Assembly (NCBI RefSeq): GCF_004137085.1
Contig: NZ_QYBC01000005.1
Coordinates: forward strand, 172,196 to 236,195
Length of the DNA stretch: 64,000 nucleotides
From: Lichenibacterium ramalinae
GTDB lineage: Bacteria; Pseudomonadota; Alphaproteobacteria; Rhizobiales; Beijerinckiaceae
Reading direction: 5' to 3'
The notes beneath the pieces are model-generated. The model did no database searches. It saw nothing but the letters and a program-made list of their open reading frames with translations, and was not told where the DNA came from. This document shows, one piece after another, positions 17,129 through 26,706 of this stretch. The position numbers and the translations under genes were made by a program. The stretch's first letter is position 1. Each line of letters starts with the position of its first letter.

Positions 17129-18499
17129 TCAGAACAAAACAGGGGTACGGCGCTGTTTGCCGCTGGCGGCCCCCGACCGTTCGCGCTCGAACAGCGCGCG
17201 CGGCCACGTCACCGTGACGACCGCGCCCGTGCCCGGTGCCGAAGCGTTGGACGTGACGACGCGGGCGCCGGAGCGTTCCAGCAGCGTCTTGGCGATGAAC
17301 AGCCCGAGGCCCAGGCCCGAATTGGCCTCGGATTTGTTGCGCCCCCCCGCGCCGCGCGTCGTGACGTAGGGTTCGCCGAGCCGCGACAGGATCTCGGCGG
17401 CGAACCCGGGCCCGTCGTCCCGCACCGTCACGCTCACGGCCTGGGGCGTCCAATGGGCGTCGATCGCCACGACCTGGCGGGCGAAGTCCACGGCATTCTC
17501 GACGAGGTTGCCGAGGCCGTAGAGGATGGCGGGGTTGCGGGCGCAGACCGGTTCGTCGCCGAAGCCGATCGGCGTCACCGTCACGGCGACGTCGAAGTTC
17601 CGCTGGGGGCCCACCACCTCTTCGACGAGATGGCTCAGCGTCATCTCCTCGAGGGGCCCGGCCGCCTCGGTCCCGAGCGAGGTCAGCTTGCCCAGGATGG
17701 CGCGGCAGCGCTGGGCTTCCTGGTCGAGCAGGCGGATGTCGTCGGCGATCTGGGAAACCTCGATGGTCGGGCCCGACTTGGCGACGAGGCCGAGCATCTC
17801 GCGCACCACCAGCGTGATGGTGGCGAGGGGCGTGCCGAGTTCGTGCGCCGCCGCCGCCGCGAGGCCGTCGAGCTGCGTCAGGTGCTGCTCGCGCGCCAGC
17901 ACGAGTTCCGTGGCCGCCAGGGCGTCGGACAGCTGCCGGGCTTCCTCGGCCACCCGCGACGCGTAGATGCCGATGAACCCCACGCCGAGCACCACGGCGC
18001 ACCAGATGCCGGCCGAGAACAGGAACGGCAGGTGCATCTCTTCCCCGGGGTGCCAGGGCAGGGGCCGGTGCCACACCACCAGCAGGGTGGCGGCCACCAC
18101 CGCCACCGACCCCAGCACCAGGGTGCGCCCCGGCGGCAGCGAGGCCGCCGAGATCATCACGGGCGCCAGGAACAGCATCGAGAAAGGGTTCTCGAGCCCG
18201 CCCGTGAGGTAGAGCAGGGCGGACAGCTGCAGGAGGTCGTAACCGAGCAGCGCCGTCGCGGCCCGGTCGTTCAGCCGGTGCGTCAGCGGGTAATAGAGCC
18301 GCAGCATGATGTTGCAGGCCACCGAGGCGCCGATGATCAGCAGGCAGGCCACGAGCGGCAGCGGGAAGCCGAGCACGAGATGGGTGAAGAGCACGGCCCC
18401 GGCCTGGCCGGTCAGCGCCAGCCAGCGCAGGCGCGACAGGGTGTTGACGCGCAGCCGCCGCGCGGGCTGCCCGAGGTCGATGGCGCTCAGTTTGGGCAT
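17129..18499 (-). CDS. actS: Redox sensor histidine kinase ActS (RegB/PrrB family)
   Basis: A 456-residue membrane kinase. Six helices occupy about residues 28-182. Between helices 3 and 4 lies GGLENPF (100-106), the fully conserved GGXXNPF quinone-binding heptapeptide of RegB. The H-box is AAAHELGTPLATITL, with H219 the autophosphorylated His. C265 in QRCRAILGKL sits at the position of the redox-active RegB cysteine. The ATP-binding lobe has NLVENAVDFA, VRDDGPGF and GLGLGLFIAKTLLERSG. It senses ubiquinone pool and cysteine redox state and phosphorylates ActR. It diverges from an ABC exporter operon across a 219-base spacer. Confidence 0.95.
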   Translation of the reverse strand: MPKLSAIDLGQPARRLRVNTLSRLRWLALTGQAGAVLFTHLVLGFPLPLVACLLIIGASVACNIMLRLYYPLTHRLNDRAATALLGYDLLQLSALLYLTGGLENPFSMLFLAPVMISAASLPPGRTLVLGSVAVVAATLLVVWHRPLPWHPGEEMHLPFLFSAGIWCAVVLGVGFIGIYASRVAEEARQLSDALAATELVLAREQHLTQLDGLAAAAAHELGTPLATITLVVREMLGLVAKSGPTIEVSQIADDIRLLDQEAQRCRAILGKLTSLGTEAAGPLEEMTLSHLVEEVVGPQRNFDVAVTVTPIGFGDEPVCARNPAILYGLGNLVENAVDFARQVVAIDAHWTPQAVSVTVRDDGPGFAAEILSRLGEPYVTTRGAGGRNKSEANSGLGLGLFIAKTLLERSGARVVTSNASAPGTGAVVTVTWPRALFERERSGAASGKQRRTPVLF

Positions 18500-18718
18500 G
18501 GGGTCGGGACGGGTCCTGGTATCGCGGCGCGGCGCTGCCGGGCCAACGCCGCCCGAAATGCAAAAGTGCCCGCGCGCCTGTGCACGCGGGGCGAGGGCGC
18601 CGCGAGCGCTCCATAGCGGGCTTCGCCGCGCCGGGCTGCCCCCCCGCGCGGTTTTGCCCTTGCCGGCCCCGGCCCTTGCGGGTTCGGCGCCGTGCGACGG
18701 ATCGTCTATACGGGGCGG

Positions 18719-19522
18719 ATGCCCGCCGCCCTGCCGCACGCCATCGCGCTCCGCGCCCTCACCAAGGTCTACCGGGGGCGGCCCGCCGTCGACGGGCTGA
18801 GCCTCGACATCCCGCGCGGCACCGTCTGCGGCCTGCTCGGCGGCAACGGCGCCGGCAAGACCACCACGATCGGCATGATCATGGGGCTGATCCTGCCGAG
18901 TTCGGGCCAGGCCCTGGTGCTGGGCGCCGACATGGCGACGGACCGGCACCGTGTGCTCGGCCGCATGAACTTCGAGAGCCCCTACGTCGACATGCCCCAC
19001 CGCCTCACCGTGCGCCAGAACCTCGACGTCTTCGCCCGGCTCTACGGGCTGGCGGACCGCCGCGCCCGCATCGCCGAACTCGCGGCCGACCTCGCCCTCG
19101 GCGACTTCATGGATCGCCCGGCCGGCGCCCTGTCGGCCGGCCAGAAGACGCGCGTCGCCCTCGCCAAGGCGCTGCTCAACCGGCCCGACGTGCTGCTGCT
19201 CGACGAGCCCACGGCCTCGCTCGACCCCGACACGGCCGACTGGGTGCGGGGCCTCATCGAGGCCGACCGGCGCGCCCGCGGCACCAGCATCCTGCTGGCG
19301 TCCCACAACATGGCGGAGGTCGAACGCCTGTGCGACCGCGTCGTGGTGATGAAGACCGGCCGCATCGTGGCGGACGGCACGAGCCGCGACCTCAAGGCCC
19401 GCTTCGGCCGCGGCACGCTGGAAGAGGTGTTCCTCGACGTCGCGCGCGGCACCGGCGAGGCCCGGGCCGATGCCGCGGGCGAGGCCCGGCCCGCCGCGGC
19501 GGGCGACGGGGCGACGGCGTGA
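18719..19522 (+). CDS. ABC transporter ATP-binding protein
   Basis: A 267-residue ATPase. The Walker A is GGNGAGKTTT, the signature loop LSAGQKTRVALAKAL (a slight variant of LSGGQ), the Walker B VLLLDEPTASLDPD, and the switch His lies in LASHNMAEVERL. The order and the C-terminal TLEEVFLDVARG are typical of DrrA/NodI-like exporters. The next gene, 25 bases downstream, is an ABC-2 permease, so the two form an exporter for lipids, drugs or polysaccharide. A GTG at 18692 would add nine residues. It is divergent from actS, an arrangement seen in other Rhizobiales. Confidence 0.9.
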   Translation: MPAALPHAIALRALTKVYRGRPAVDGLSLDIPRGTVCGLLGGNGAGKTTTIGMIMGLILPSSGQALVLGADMATDRHRVLGRMNFESPYVDMPHRLTVRQNLDVFARLYGLADRRARIAELAADLALGDFMDRPAGALSAGQKTRVALAKALLNRPDVLLLDEPTASLDPDTADWVRGLIEADRRARGTSILLASHNMAEVERLCDRVVVMKTGRIVADGTSRDLKARFGRGTLEEVFLDVARGTGEARADAAGEARPAAAGDGATA

Positions 19523-19547
19523 CGCCGCCCCGTCCGAGGGCGCGCCC

Positions 19548-20372
19548 GTGAGCCGCCTCGCCTTCTCGCCCGCGCGCGTCGGCGCCATGGTGGCGCGCTA
19601 TTCCTACCTCCTGCGCGGCTCCTGGCCGCGGCTGCTCGACCTCATGTACTGGCCGACCGTGCAGCTGGTGACCTGGGGCTTCATCCAGCGCTTCGTCGGC
19701 GGTGCGGCGGCGGCGGGCGGCCCGCAGGGCAAGCTGGCCGTCGGGGCCGGCACGCTGATCGGCGCCGTCATGCTGTGGGACGTGCTGTTCCGCGGCCAGC
19801 TCGGCTTCTCGCTCTCCTTTCTCGAGGAGATGCATTCGCGCAACGTCGGCAACCTGTTCATGAGCCCGCTGCGCCCCCTGGAGTTCGTGGCCTCGCTGAT
19901 GGTGATGAGCCTCGTGCGGCTCGCCCTCGGCGTGGTCCCGGTCACGGGCCTTGCGGTGCTGTTCTTCGGCTTCAACCTGTGGGGTCTCGGGCTGGCGCTG
20001 GGGTTCTTCTTCGCCAACCTGCTGCTCACCAGCTGGAGCGTCGGCCTCGTGGTGTCGGGCTTCCTCCTGCGCCACGGGCTCGGCGCCGAGGAGCTCGCCT
20101 GGAGCTTCATGTTCCTGCTGCTGCCGCTCTGCTGCGTCTACTACCCGGTCGCCGTGCTGCCGGGCTGGCTGCAGCCGGTCTCCTGGGCGCTGCCCCCGAC
20201 ATACGTGTTCGAGGGCCTCAGGGCGGTCCTCAACGACGGCGTCGTGCGGACCGACCTCATGGTCGAGGCGCTCGCCATCAACGCCTGCCTCTTCGCCGCC
20301 GCCACGCTGGCCTTCCTGTGGTTCCTGCGGGCTTCGCGCGCGGCCGGGACCCTGCTGCAGATGGGTGAATGA
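19548..20372 (+). CDS. ABC-2 type transporter permease
   Basis: A 274-residue inner-membrane protein with about six helices, beginning with a cytoplasmic RYSYLLRGSWPRLLDLMYWPTV split over the first elbow and helix. LSFLEEMHSRNVGNLFMSPL is the conserved ABC-2 loop before helix 3, and the last loop reads FLLLPLCCVYYPVAVLPGWL then SWALPPTYVFEGLRAVL. This is the NodJ/DrrB class. The GTG at 19548 is chosen because it lies 25 bases after the ATPase stop; an earlier start would overlap it with arginine-rich non-conserved residues. The cargo is unknown. Confidence 0.88.
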   Translation: MSRLAFSPARVGAMVARYSYLLRGSWPRLLDLMYWPTVQLVTWGFIQRFVGGAAAAGGPQGKLAVGAGTLIGAVMLWDVLFRGQLGFSLSFLEEMHSRNVGNLFMSPLRPLEFVASLMVMSLVRLALGVVPVTGLAVLFFGFNLWGLGLALGFFFANLLLTSWSVGLVVSGFLLRHGLGAEELAWSFMFLLLPLCCVYYPVAVLPGWLQPVSWALPPTYVFEGLRAVLNDGVVRTDLMVEALAINACLFAAATLAFLWFLRASRAAGTLLQMGE

Positions 20373-20520
20373 TTCGGCATCCGGCCCGCATTCGATGCGG
20401 AAACGTGACACGCGCCGTTGTCGCCCCTGGGCGCAGCGGCTATCTGTGCAGCCACGGGGAGGGGCACCCCCGCGTCCCGCCCCGGCGTCGAACTCCAACC
20501 CTTGGTGTGCCGTGGGCCAG

Positions 20521-21786
20521 ATGAAGATCACCTATCCCATGTTCGAGATGACGCATCTCGCCCTGGCTCCGGCGCGGGCGCTGTCCGACGCGACGCGCCT
20601 CACGTTCAAGAACCCGCTCAACCCCTGGACCTATACGCCGCTCGGCCGCAACCTCGCCGCCTCGGCCGAACTGTTCGAGCGCATGACGCGGCGCTACGGC
20701 AAGCCGGTCTTCGGCCTCGACCACACGACGGTGGACGGGCGCGAACTCGCCGTCACCGAGACGGTCGTGTGGGAACGGCCCTTCTGCAAGATGCTGCATT
20801 TCCGCAAGCACGACGACGGCGGGACGGCACCGAAGTCCCGCATGCTGGTCGTGGCGCCGCTGTCGGGCCATTACGCCACGCTGCTGCGCGGCACCGTCGA
20901 GGCCCTGCTGCCGCATTTCGACGTCTACGTCACCGACTGGGCCGATGCCCGCATGGTGCCGCTGGCCCTCGGCAAGTTCGACCTCGACGACTACATCGCC
21001 TACCTGATCGAGATGCTGCAGGTCCTCGGACGCGACGGCGTGCCGGTCCACACGCTCGGCGTGTGCCAGCCGGCGGTGCCGCTCATCATCGCGGTGGCCC
21101 ACATGGAGAAGAACGGCGACCCGCTGCATCCCGCCTCCATGACGCTGATGGGCGGCCCCATCGACACGCGCTGCAGCCCCACGGCGGTGAACAAGCTCGC
21201 CGAGGAGCGCGGCACCGAATGGTTCCGCGAGAACTGCCTCGAGACCGTGCCGTTCCCCTATCCCGGCATGGGCCGGCGGGTCTATCCCGGCTACCTGCAG
21301 CTGTCGGGCTTCATGGCGATGAACATGGACCGGCACGTGAAGGCCCACACCGACATGTTCCACCACCTCGTGGCCGGCGACGGCGAACCCGCCGAGAAGC
21401 ACCGCGAGTTCTACGACGAATACCTGTCGGTCCTCGACCTCACCGCCGAATATTACATGCAGACGATCGAGCAGGTGTTCGTCCGCCAGTCGTTGCCGAA
21501 GGGCGAGTTCGTCTATGCCGGGCAGACGATCGACCTCGGCGACATCCGCCGCACCGGCCTGATGACGGTGGAGGGCGAGCGCGACGACATCTCCGGCGTC
21601 GGCCAGACCAATGCCGCGCAGAGGCTCTGCCGCAACCTGCCGGATGCGCTGAAACTGCATTACCTGCAGCCCGGCGTCGGCCATTACGGCGTGTTCAACG
21701 GCTCGCGCTACCGCAGCGAGATCGTGCCCCGCATGGTGGAGTTCTCCCGCCGGGTCGAGACGGTGGACCGGGCGCAGGCGGCCTGA
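20521..21786 (+). CDS. phaZ: Intracellular poly-3-hydroxybutyrate depolymerase
   Basis: A 421-residue alpha/beta hydrolase of the intracellular PHB depolymerase family, close to the family length. The nucleophile elbow is LGVCQPAVPL with Cys182 in place of Ser, matching the catalytic cysteine of Ralstonia PhaZ1. VAPLSGHYATLLRGTVEALL, VYVTDWADARMVPL and the C-terminal HYLQPGVGHYGVFNG (with the catalytic His) are characteristic. It mobilises carbon from PHB granules, releasing 3-hydroxybutyrate units. No polymerase or phasin gene is nearby. The ATG at 20521 has only a weak ribosome-binding site. Confidence 0.95.
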   Translation: MKITYPMFEMTHLALAPARALSDATRLTFKNPLNPWTYTPLGRNLAASAELFERMTRRYGKPVFGLDHTTVDGRELAVTETVVWERPFCKMLHFRKHDDGGTAPKSRMLVVAPLSGHYATLLRGTVEALLPHFDVYVTDWADARMVPLALGKFDLDDYIAYLIEMLQVLGRDGVPVHTLGVCQPAVPLIIAVAHMEKNGDPLHPASMTLMGGPIDTRCSPTAVNKLAEERGTEWFRENCLETVPFPYPGMGRRVYPGYLQLSGFMAMNMDRHVKAHTDMFHHLVAGDGEPAEKHREFYDEYLSVLDLTAEYYMQTIEQVFVRQSLPKGEFVYAGQTIDLGDIRRTGLMTVEGERDDISGVGQTNAAQRLCRNLPDALKLHYLQPGVGHYGVFNGSRYRSEIVPRMVEFSRRVETVDRAQAA

Positions 21787-21869
21787 TCGAAGGTCCGACG
21801 CGACCACGGCGGCGGCCTCGTCCGGCGAAGCCTTGGTGTGCCGGCGCGATCCGGCTTAGACTGCCTGGC

Positions 21870-22643
21870 ATGTTCTGGATGCGTCCCCCCGCCCGCGCCG
21901 TTCCGAAGCCGCCCGAGCGCGGGCCGGCGCCGGTGCTGGACGTCGTCCACGAGGGCGTGACCTATCGGGTGAGCGTCAAGCGCGTCGCGGCGGCGCGCCG
22001 TTTCACGCTGCGGGTTCGCTCCGCCGACGGCGCGGCCGTGCTGACCATGCCGCCGCGCGCCTCGCTGAAGAGCGCGCAGGCCTTTGCGGCGCGCAACGCC
22101 GCGTGGATCGGCACGCGCCTCGCGGCCCTGCCGGGCCGGCTTCCCCTCGCGCCCGGCACGTCGGTGCCGCTCCGCGGCATCGACCACCGCATCGTGCTCG
22201 ACACCGGGACGTTGCGGCTGTGCCAGCCGGGCCTCGGCGAGGCCGGCGAGCCCGTACTGCGCCTGTCGCCCCGCGCCGCCGATCCCGAGGCCGCGGTGCT
22301 GCAGTTCCTCATGGGCGAGGCGCGGCGGGATCTCGCCGCGGCCGTGGCCCGCCATGCCGCGGCGGTCGGGCGGCCCGTCGCCCGCATCACCCTGCGCGAC
22401 ACGCGCTCGCGCTGGGGGTCCTGCTCGTCCCGCGGGGCGCTCAACTTCTCGTGGCGGCTGATTCTCGCGCCCCCGTCCGTGCTCGACTACCTCGCCGCCC
22501 ACGAGGTGGCCCACCTCGTCCACATGGACCATTCGGAGCGGTTCTGGCAGGTGACGCGCGGCCTCGCACCTGCGATGGACGAGGCGGAAGACTGGCTGAA
22601 GCGCCACGGGCCGGCGCTGCACCGATATGGAGCGGCAGCATGA
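21870..22643 (+). CDS. YgjP-like zinc metallopeptidase (DUF45/SprT-like)
   Basis: A 257-residue protein of the YgjP/WLM-like family. The metal site is the HEVAHLVHMDHSERFW motif near residue 211: HExxH plus a downstream His. Preceding it is the family block ITLRDTRSRWGSCSSRGALN, followed by FSWRLILAPPSVLDYLAAHE. The N-terminal half carries the usual beta-rich region (VSVKRVAAARRFTLRVRS). Its cellular substrate is unknown in any family member I can recall. The last base of its final codon and its stop overlap the next gene's ATG (ATGA), suggesting coupled translation with the acyl-CoA ligase. Confidence 0.87.
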   Translation: MFWMRPPARAVPKPPERGPAPVLDVVHEGVTYRVSVKRVAAARRFTLRVRSADGAAVLTMPPRASLKSAQAFAARNAAWIGTRLAALPGRLPLAPGTSVPLRGIDHRIVLDTGTLRLCQPGLGEAGEPVLRLSPRAADPEAAVLQFLMGEARRDLAAAVARHAAAVGRPVARITLRDTRSRWGSCSSRGALNFSWRLILAPPSVLDYLAAHEVAHLVHMDHSERFWQVTRGLAPAMDEAEDWLKRHGPALHRYGAAA

Positions 22644-24613
22644 TCGGCATGGCGACGGACGGCGCGGCGCCACGCGGGAGCGAGCCGCCTCTCGCCAGCC
22701 TCGCCGACGTCGCCGCCATCGAGGCCGCCGGCTGGCCGGCCGACCTGCCGACCGACACCTACGACCTGCTCCGCCGCGCCGCGGCGCGCTTCGGCGACGG
22801 GCCGGCGCTCTCCTCCTTCCTGAGCGTGAAGCACCACCGCACGACGCGGGACTGGAGCTTCGAGGACCTCTTCGCCGAGGTGACCCGGGCCGCCAACCTG
22901 TTGACGCGGCTCGGCGTCGGCCCGACCGACGTCGTCGCCTACATCCTGCCGAACCTGCCCGAGACGCATTTCGTGCTCTGGGGCGCCGAGGCGGCCGGCG
23001 TGGCGCTGGCCATCAACCCGCTGCTCGACGCCGAGGCCGTGGCCGAGATCCTTCGGGTCGCGCAGGCGCGGGTCGTGGTGACGCTGGCGGCCTTCCCGGG
23101 CACCGACATCCACGCCAAGGCCATGGCGGCGGCCCGGTCGGCCGGGGTGCGGGACGTGGTCCTGGTGGACCTCGCCGACGGGGTGGCGGGTTGGAGGCGG
23201 ATCCCCGCCAAGCTCATGGGCTGGCGGGCCGGGCGGCGGGCCGCCGCGGAGGCGGAGGCCGCCACCGGGCCCACCCTCCACCGCTACGCCCGGCTCGCCG
23301 CGGCGGCGCCGACCGATCGGCTGCTGCGCGCCCGGCCGATCGCGCCTGGCGACGTGTCCTCGCTGTTCTGCACCGGCGGCACCACCGGCCGGCCCAAGAT
23401 CGCCGTGCGGACCCACGCCAACGAGGTCGCCAACGCCTGGATGAGCGGCCGCATGGTGGGGGAGGTGGCGGGCCCGGGCGACACCTGGTTCTGCGGGCTG
23501 CCGCTGTTCCACGTCAACGCCGTGATGGTGACGGGCCTCGCCGCCTTCCATCGCGGCATCCGCGTGCTGGTCGGTACGCCCCAGGGCTTCCGGGCCCCGG
23601 GCCTGCTCGACCGGTTCTGGGACATCGTCGCGCATCACCGGATCACGAGCTTCAGCGGCGTGCCGACCCTCTACGCGGCCCTGCTCGACCGGCCCGTGGC
23701 GGGGCAGGACATCTCCTGCCTGCGTTACTGCTATTGCGGGGCCGCGCCCATGTCGGCGGACCAAATCCGCGCCTTCGAGCGCCTGACCGGCGTGCAACTC
23801 CTCGAAGGCTACGGCCTGACCGAAACCACCTGCGTGTCGGCCATCAACCCCTTCGGGGGCGAGCGCCGCCCGGGTTCGGTCGGGCTGGCCGTGCCGTTCC
23901 AGCCGATCCTCCCGGTGCGGCTCGACGAGCACGGCGCCTATCTCGGCGACGCCCCCCCGGGGGAGGCCGGCACCATCGCGATCAGCGGCGCCAACGTGTT
24001 CCAGGGCTACCTCGGCGCGCCGCAGGAACCCGGCCTCTGGATCGACCGCGGCGACGGCAGGCGCTGGCTCAACACCGGCGACCTCGGCCGGATCGACGCC
24101 GAGGGCTACGTTTGGCTCACCGGGCGCGCCAAGGACCTCATCATCCGGGGCGGCCACAACATCGACCCCCGCGCCATCGAGGACGCGGTGCTGCGCCACC
24201 CGGCCGTCGAACTCGCCGCCGCCATCGGCCGGCCCGACCCCCACGCCGGCGAACTGCCGGTCGTCTATGTCCAGCTCCACCCCGGCGCAGCGATCGACGA
24301 GGACGGGCTGCTGGCCCACTGCGAGAACGAAGTCGGCGAGCGCGCCGCACGGCCCAAGGCCGTCCGCATCCTCGACAAGCTGCCGCTGACCGCGGTCGGC
24401 AAGATCTTCAAGCCGGCGCTGCGCGAAGCGGAGGTCCTTCGCTTCGTGGAGGAGACGCTGCGGGAGGCGGGCATCGCGGGACAGGCCTCCATCGCCCAGG
24501 ATCCGCGGCGCGGCACCGTGGCGACCCTGGCGGTGCCGGCCGCATCGGCCCAGGCGGCCCGGCAGGCCTTCACGGGCGTCACCACCTTCCAGGTGGATGT
24601 GGCGGCGGGGTGA
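22640..24613 (+). CDS. Acyl-CoA synthetase (AMP-forming)
   Basis: A 657-residue ANL-superfamily ligase. Core motifs are the P-loop SLFCTGGTTGRPKIAVRTH, YGLTETTCVSAINPF, the hinge region GDLGRIDAEGYVWLTGRAKD, GGHNIDPRAIEDAV, and the catalytic Lys in LPLTAVGKIFKPAL. It adenylates a carboxylic acid and transfers the acyl to CoA; fatty, aromatic or branched substrates are all possible. About 65 residues follow the catalytic Lys, longer than in typical ligases, and form a small alpha/beta-looking tail. The ATG at 22640 overlaps the metallopeptidase stop codon. Its end faces trmB, 69 bases away. Confidence 0.9.
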   Translation: MIGMATDGAAPRGSEPPLASLADVAAIEAAGWPADLPTDTYDLLRRAAARFGDGPALSSFLSVKHHRTTRDWSFEDLFAEVTRAANLLTRLGVGPTDVVAYILPNLPETHFVLWGAEAAGVALAINPLLDAEAVAEILRVAQARVVVTLAAFPGTDIHAKAMAAARSAGVRDVVLVDLADGVAGWRRIPAKLMGWRAGRRAAAEAEAATGPTLHRYARLAAAAPTDRLLRARPIAPGDVSSLFCTGGTTGRPKIAVRTHANEVANAWMSGRMVGEVAGPGDTWFCGLPLFHVNAVMVTGLAAFHRGIRVLVGTPQGFRAPGLLDRFWDIVAHHRITSFSGVPTLYAALLDRPVAGQDISCLRYCYCGAAPMSADQIRAFERLTGVQLLEGYGLTETTCVSAINPFGGERRPGSVGLAVPFQPILPVRLDEHGAYLGDAPPGEAGTIAISGANVFQGYLGAPQEPGLWIDRGDGRRWLNTGDLGRIDAEGYVWLTGRAKDLIIRGGHNIDPRAIEDAVLRHPAVELAAAIGRPDPHAGELPVVYVQLHPGAAIDEDGLLAHCENEVGERAARPKAVRILDKLPLTAVGKIFKPALREAEVLRFVEETLREAGIAGQASIAQDPRRGTVATLAVPAASAQAARQAFTGVTTFQVDVAAG

Positions 24614-24682
24614 CGCGCCGAAGGCCCCGCGGGCCGGGCGGCACCGCGGCGTCGGTCCCCGGGGCGCCCGGCCCGGGAGCCG

Positions 24683-25396
24683 TCACCCCCGCCGGAAGGT
24701 GAAATAGGCCGGCGGCCGGCCCTCGCGGATGGCCTTCTGCTCGTAGCGGGTGGAGGGCCAACCCGGGAAGGGGCGCCGCCAGTCGTCGGCCTCGCCCGCC
24801 TCCCAGGTGAAGTCCGTCGAGCGCAGGATGCGGGCCAGCACCCAGCCGGCGTAATCGTCGATGTCGGTGGCGAAGCGCAGGGGCGCGCCGGGCTTCAGCG
24901 CCCGGGCCAGGCGGTCGAGGTTGCCCTCGGACAGGAAGCGCCGCTTGCGTTGGCGGCGTTTCGGCCAGGGGTCGGGATAGAAGACGTCGGCGCCGTCGAG
25001 GCAGGCTGGCGGCAAGGCGTCGAGAAGCTCGCCGGCATCGCCCGGATGCAGGCGGATGTTGGCGAGGTCGAGCGCGTCGATGCGCTCCACCAGCTTGGCG
25101 ACGCCGTTGAGGAAGGGCTCGCATCCGATGAAGCCGACGTCGGGAAAACGCCCGGCCTCGGTGGCCAGGTGCTCGCCGCCGCCGAAGCCCACCTCGAGCC
25201 GGAGGCCCGCCAAGGGGGCGGGGAACAGGGCGGCGGGGTCCGACAGCGCGGCGAGCGGGATCTCGAGGCTCGGCAGGTCGCGCGCCATGCGGGCGCGCTG
25301 GTCCTTGCGCAGCGGCCGGCCGGCGCGGCGCCCATGCAGCACGCCGGCGCGGTGCCGGCCCTCGGGGAGGTCCGGCGCCGCGTCCGGCACCGTCAC
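24683..25396 (-). CDS. trmB: tRNA (guanine-N7-)-methyltransferase
   Basis: A 237-residue SAM-dependent methyltransferase making m7G46 in tRNA. LEVGFGGGEHLA is the SAM loop, FYPDPWPKRRQRKRR the TrmB signature, and RFATDIDDYAGWV and RYEQKAIREGRPPAYF close the fold. The GTG at 25396 begins five bases after the metK stop; in-frame starts further upstream would overlap metK with non-conserved residues. It is the last gene of the miaB-to-trmB run, directly supplied with SAM by its neighbour's product. Confidence 0.93.
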   Translation of the reverse strand: MTVPDAAPDLPEGRHRAGVLHGRRAGRPLRKDQRARMARDLPSLEIPLAALSDPAALFPAPLAGLRLEVGFGGGEHLATEAGRFPDVGFIGCEPFLNGVAKLVERIDALDLANIRLHPGDAGELLDALPPACLDGADVFYPDPWPKRRQRKRRFLSEGNLDRLARALKPGAPLRFATDIDDYAGWVLARILRSTDFTWEAGEADDWRRPFPGWPSTRYEQKAIREGRPPAYFTFRRG

Positions 25397-25400
25397 GCGT

Positions 25401-26591
25401 TCAGGCGAAATGGCCACGCAGCGTCTCGGCGAGGTCCGTGGCTTCCCAGGAGAAGCCGCCGTCCGCGTCGGGTGCCCGGCCAAAATGACCGTAGGAGGAG
25501 GTGCGGGCGTAGATCGGCTTGTTAAGCTTCAGGTGCTCGCGGATGCCGCGCGGCGACAGGCGCATCACCTGCATCAGCACGGTTTCGAGCTTGGCGGCGT
25601 CGACCTGGCCGGTGCCGTGCAAGTCGGCGTAGATCGACAGCGGCTCGGCGACGCCGATGGCGTAGGAGAGCTGCAGCGTGCAGCGGTCGGCGAGGCCCGC
25701 CGCCACGACGTTCTTGGCGAGGTAGCGCGCCGCATAGGCGGCCGAGCGGTCGACCTTGGTGGGGTCCTTGCCCGAGAAGGCACCGCCGCCGTGCGGGGCG
25801 GCGCCGCCGTAGGTGTCGACGATGATCTTCCGGCCCGTCAGGCCGCAGTCGCCGTCCGGCCCGCCGATGAAGAACTTGCCGGTGGGGTTCACGTGCCACA
25901 CCGTGTCGCCGTTCACCCAGCCGTCCGGCAGGGCCGCGAGGATGTAGGGCTCGACGAGGGTGCGGATGTCGTTCGACGTCAGGTGCTCGTCGGTGTGCTG
26001 GTGCGACAGCACGATCTGAGTCACGCCGACCGGCACGCCGTCTTCGTAGCGCACCGTCACCTGGCTCTTGGCGTCGGGCCCGAGGCGTGTTTCGCGGCCC
26101 GAGCGGCGGGCGTCCGACAGGCCGTGCAGCAGCCGATGGGCGTAATAGATCGGCGCCGGCATCAGCTCCGGCGTTTCCCGGCAGGCGTAGCCGAACATGA
26201 TGCCCTGGTCGCCCGCGCCCTCTTCCTTGTTGCCGGCCTGGTCGACGCCGACCGCGATGTCGGCCGACTGGGCGTGCAGCAGGATCTCGATCTTGGCGGT
26301 CTCGTGGTGGAAGCCGTCCTGCTCGTAGCCGATGTCGCGGATGGCGGCGCGGGCCGCGGCCTCGATGGCCTCGGGGGCGATGGCGGGGCCGCGCACCTCG
26401 CCGGCGATGACGACCCGGTTGGTCGTGGCGAGCGTCTCGCAGGCGACGCGGATCTGGTAGGGGTCGAGGCCGGCCTTCGCACCCTCCCGGAAGAACAGGT
26501 CGACGACCTCGTCGGAGATCCGGTCGCAGACCTTGTCGGGATGTCCCTCGGAAACGGACTCGCTGGTGAAAAGGTAGTTCGGACGGGCCAC
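25401..26591 (-). CDS. metK: S-adenosylmethionine synthetase
   Basis: A 396-residue enzyme making SAM from methionine and ATP, the normal family length. Signatures include [16 protein letters not shown] near the N terminus, [33 protein letters not shown], and [20 protein letters not shown] with the catalytic lysines. An AGGAGGCGT Shine-Dalgarno lies just upstream of the ATG. The 202-base gap before it carries a clear sigma-70-type promoter, so metK-trmB can be expressed apart from the upstream operon. I saw no SAM riboswitch in the leader. Confidence 0.97.
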   Translation of the reverse strand: MARPNYLFTSESVSEGHPDKVCDRISDEVVDLFFREGAKAGLDPYQIRVACETLATTNRVVIAGEVRGPAIAPEAIEAAARAAIRDIGYEQDGFHHETAKIEILLHAQSADIAVGVDQAGNKEEGAGDQGIMFGYACRETPELMPAPIYYAHRLLHGLSDARRSGRETRLGPDAKSQVTVRYEDGVPVGVTQIVLSHQHTDEHLTSNDIRTLVEPYILAALPDGWVNGDTVWHVNPTGKFFIGGPDGDCGLTGRKIIVDTYGGAAPHGGGAFSGKDPTKVDRSAAYAARYLAKNVVAAGLADRCTLQLSYAIGVAEPLSIYADLHGTGQVDAAKLETVLMQVMRLSPRGIREHLKLNKPIYARTSSYGHFGRAPDADGGFSWEATDLAETLRGHFA

Positions 26592-26677
26592 GCCACGCCT
26601 CCTCGTTGAGTCGAACGGAGCCCGGGCCGGCCGATGCCGCAGCCCTGTCAGACGCTCGAAAAGCTTCGATGACTGCC

Positions 26678-26706
26678 TGTTAAACGCCGGGCGTTCGTTT
26701 CGTCAA
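26678..26706 (-). promoter_or_regulatory. Sigma-70-type promoter of metK
   Basis: On the minus strand TTGACG (26706-26701) and TTAACA (26683-26678) are separated by exactly 17 bases. They lie 87 bases upstream of the metK ATG. Both hexamers are close to consensus and stand out in the high-GC context. The leader contains a TCGAA-AAGC-TTCGA dyad. Confidence 0.6.

Noticed and set aside
20499-21843. Shared CCTTGGTGTGCCG upstream of phaZ and of the metallopeptidase gene
   Set aside because: A 13-base match is expected by chance many times in 64 kb of biased composition, and the two copies differ in distance to the start codon.
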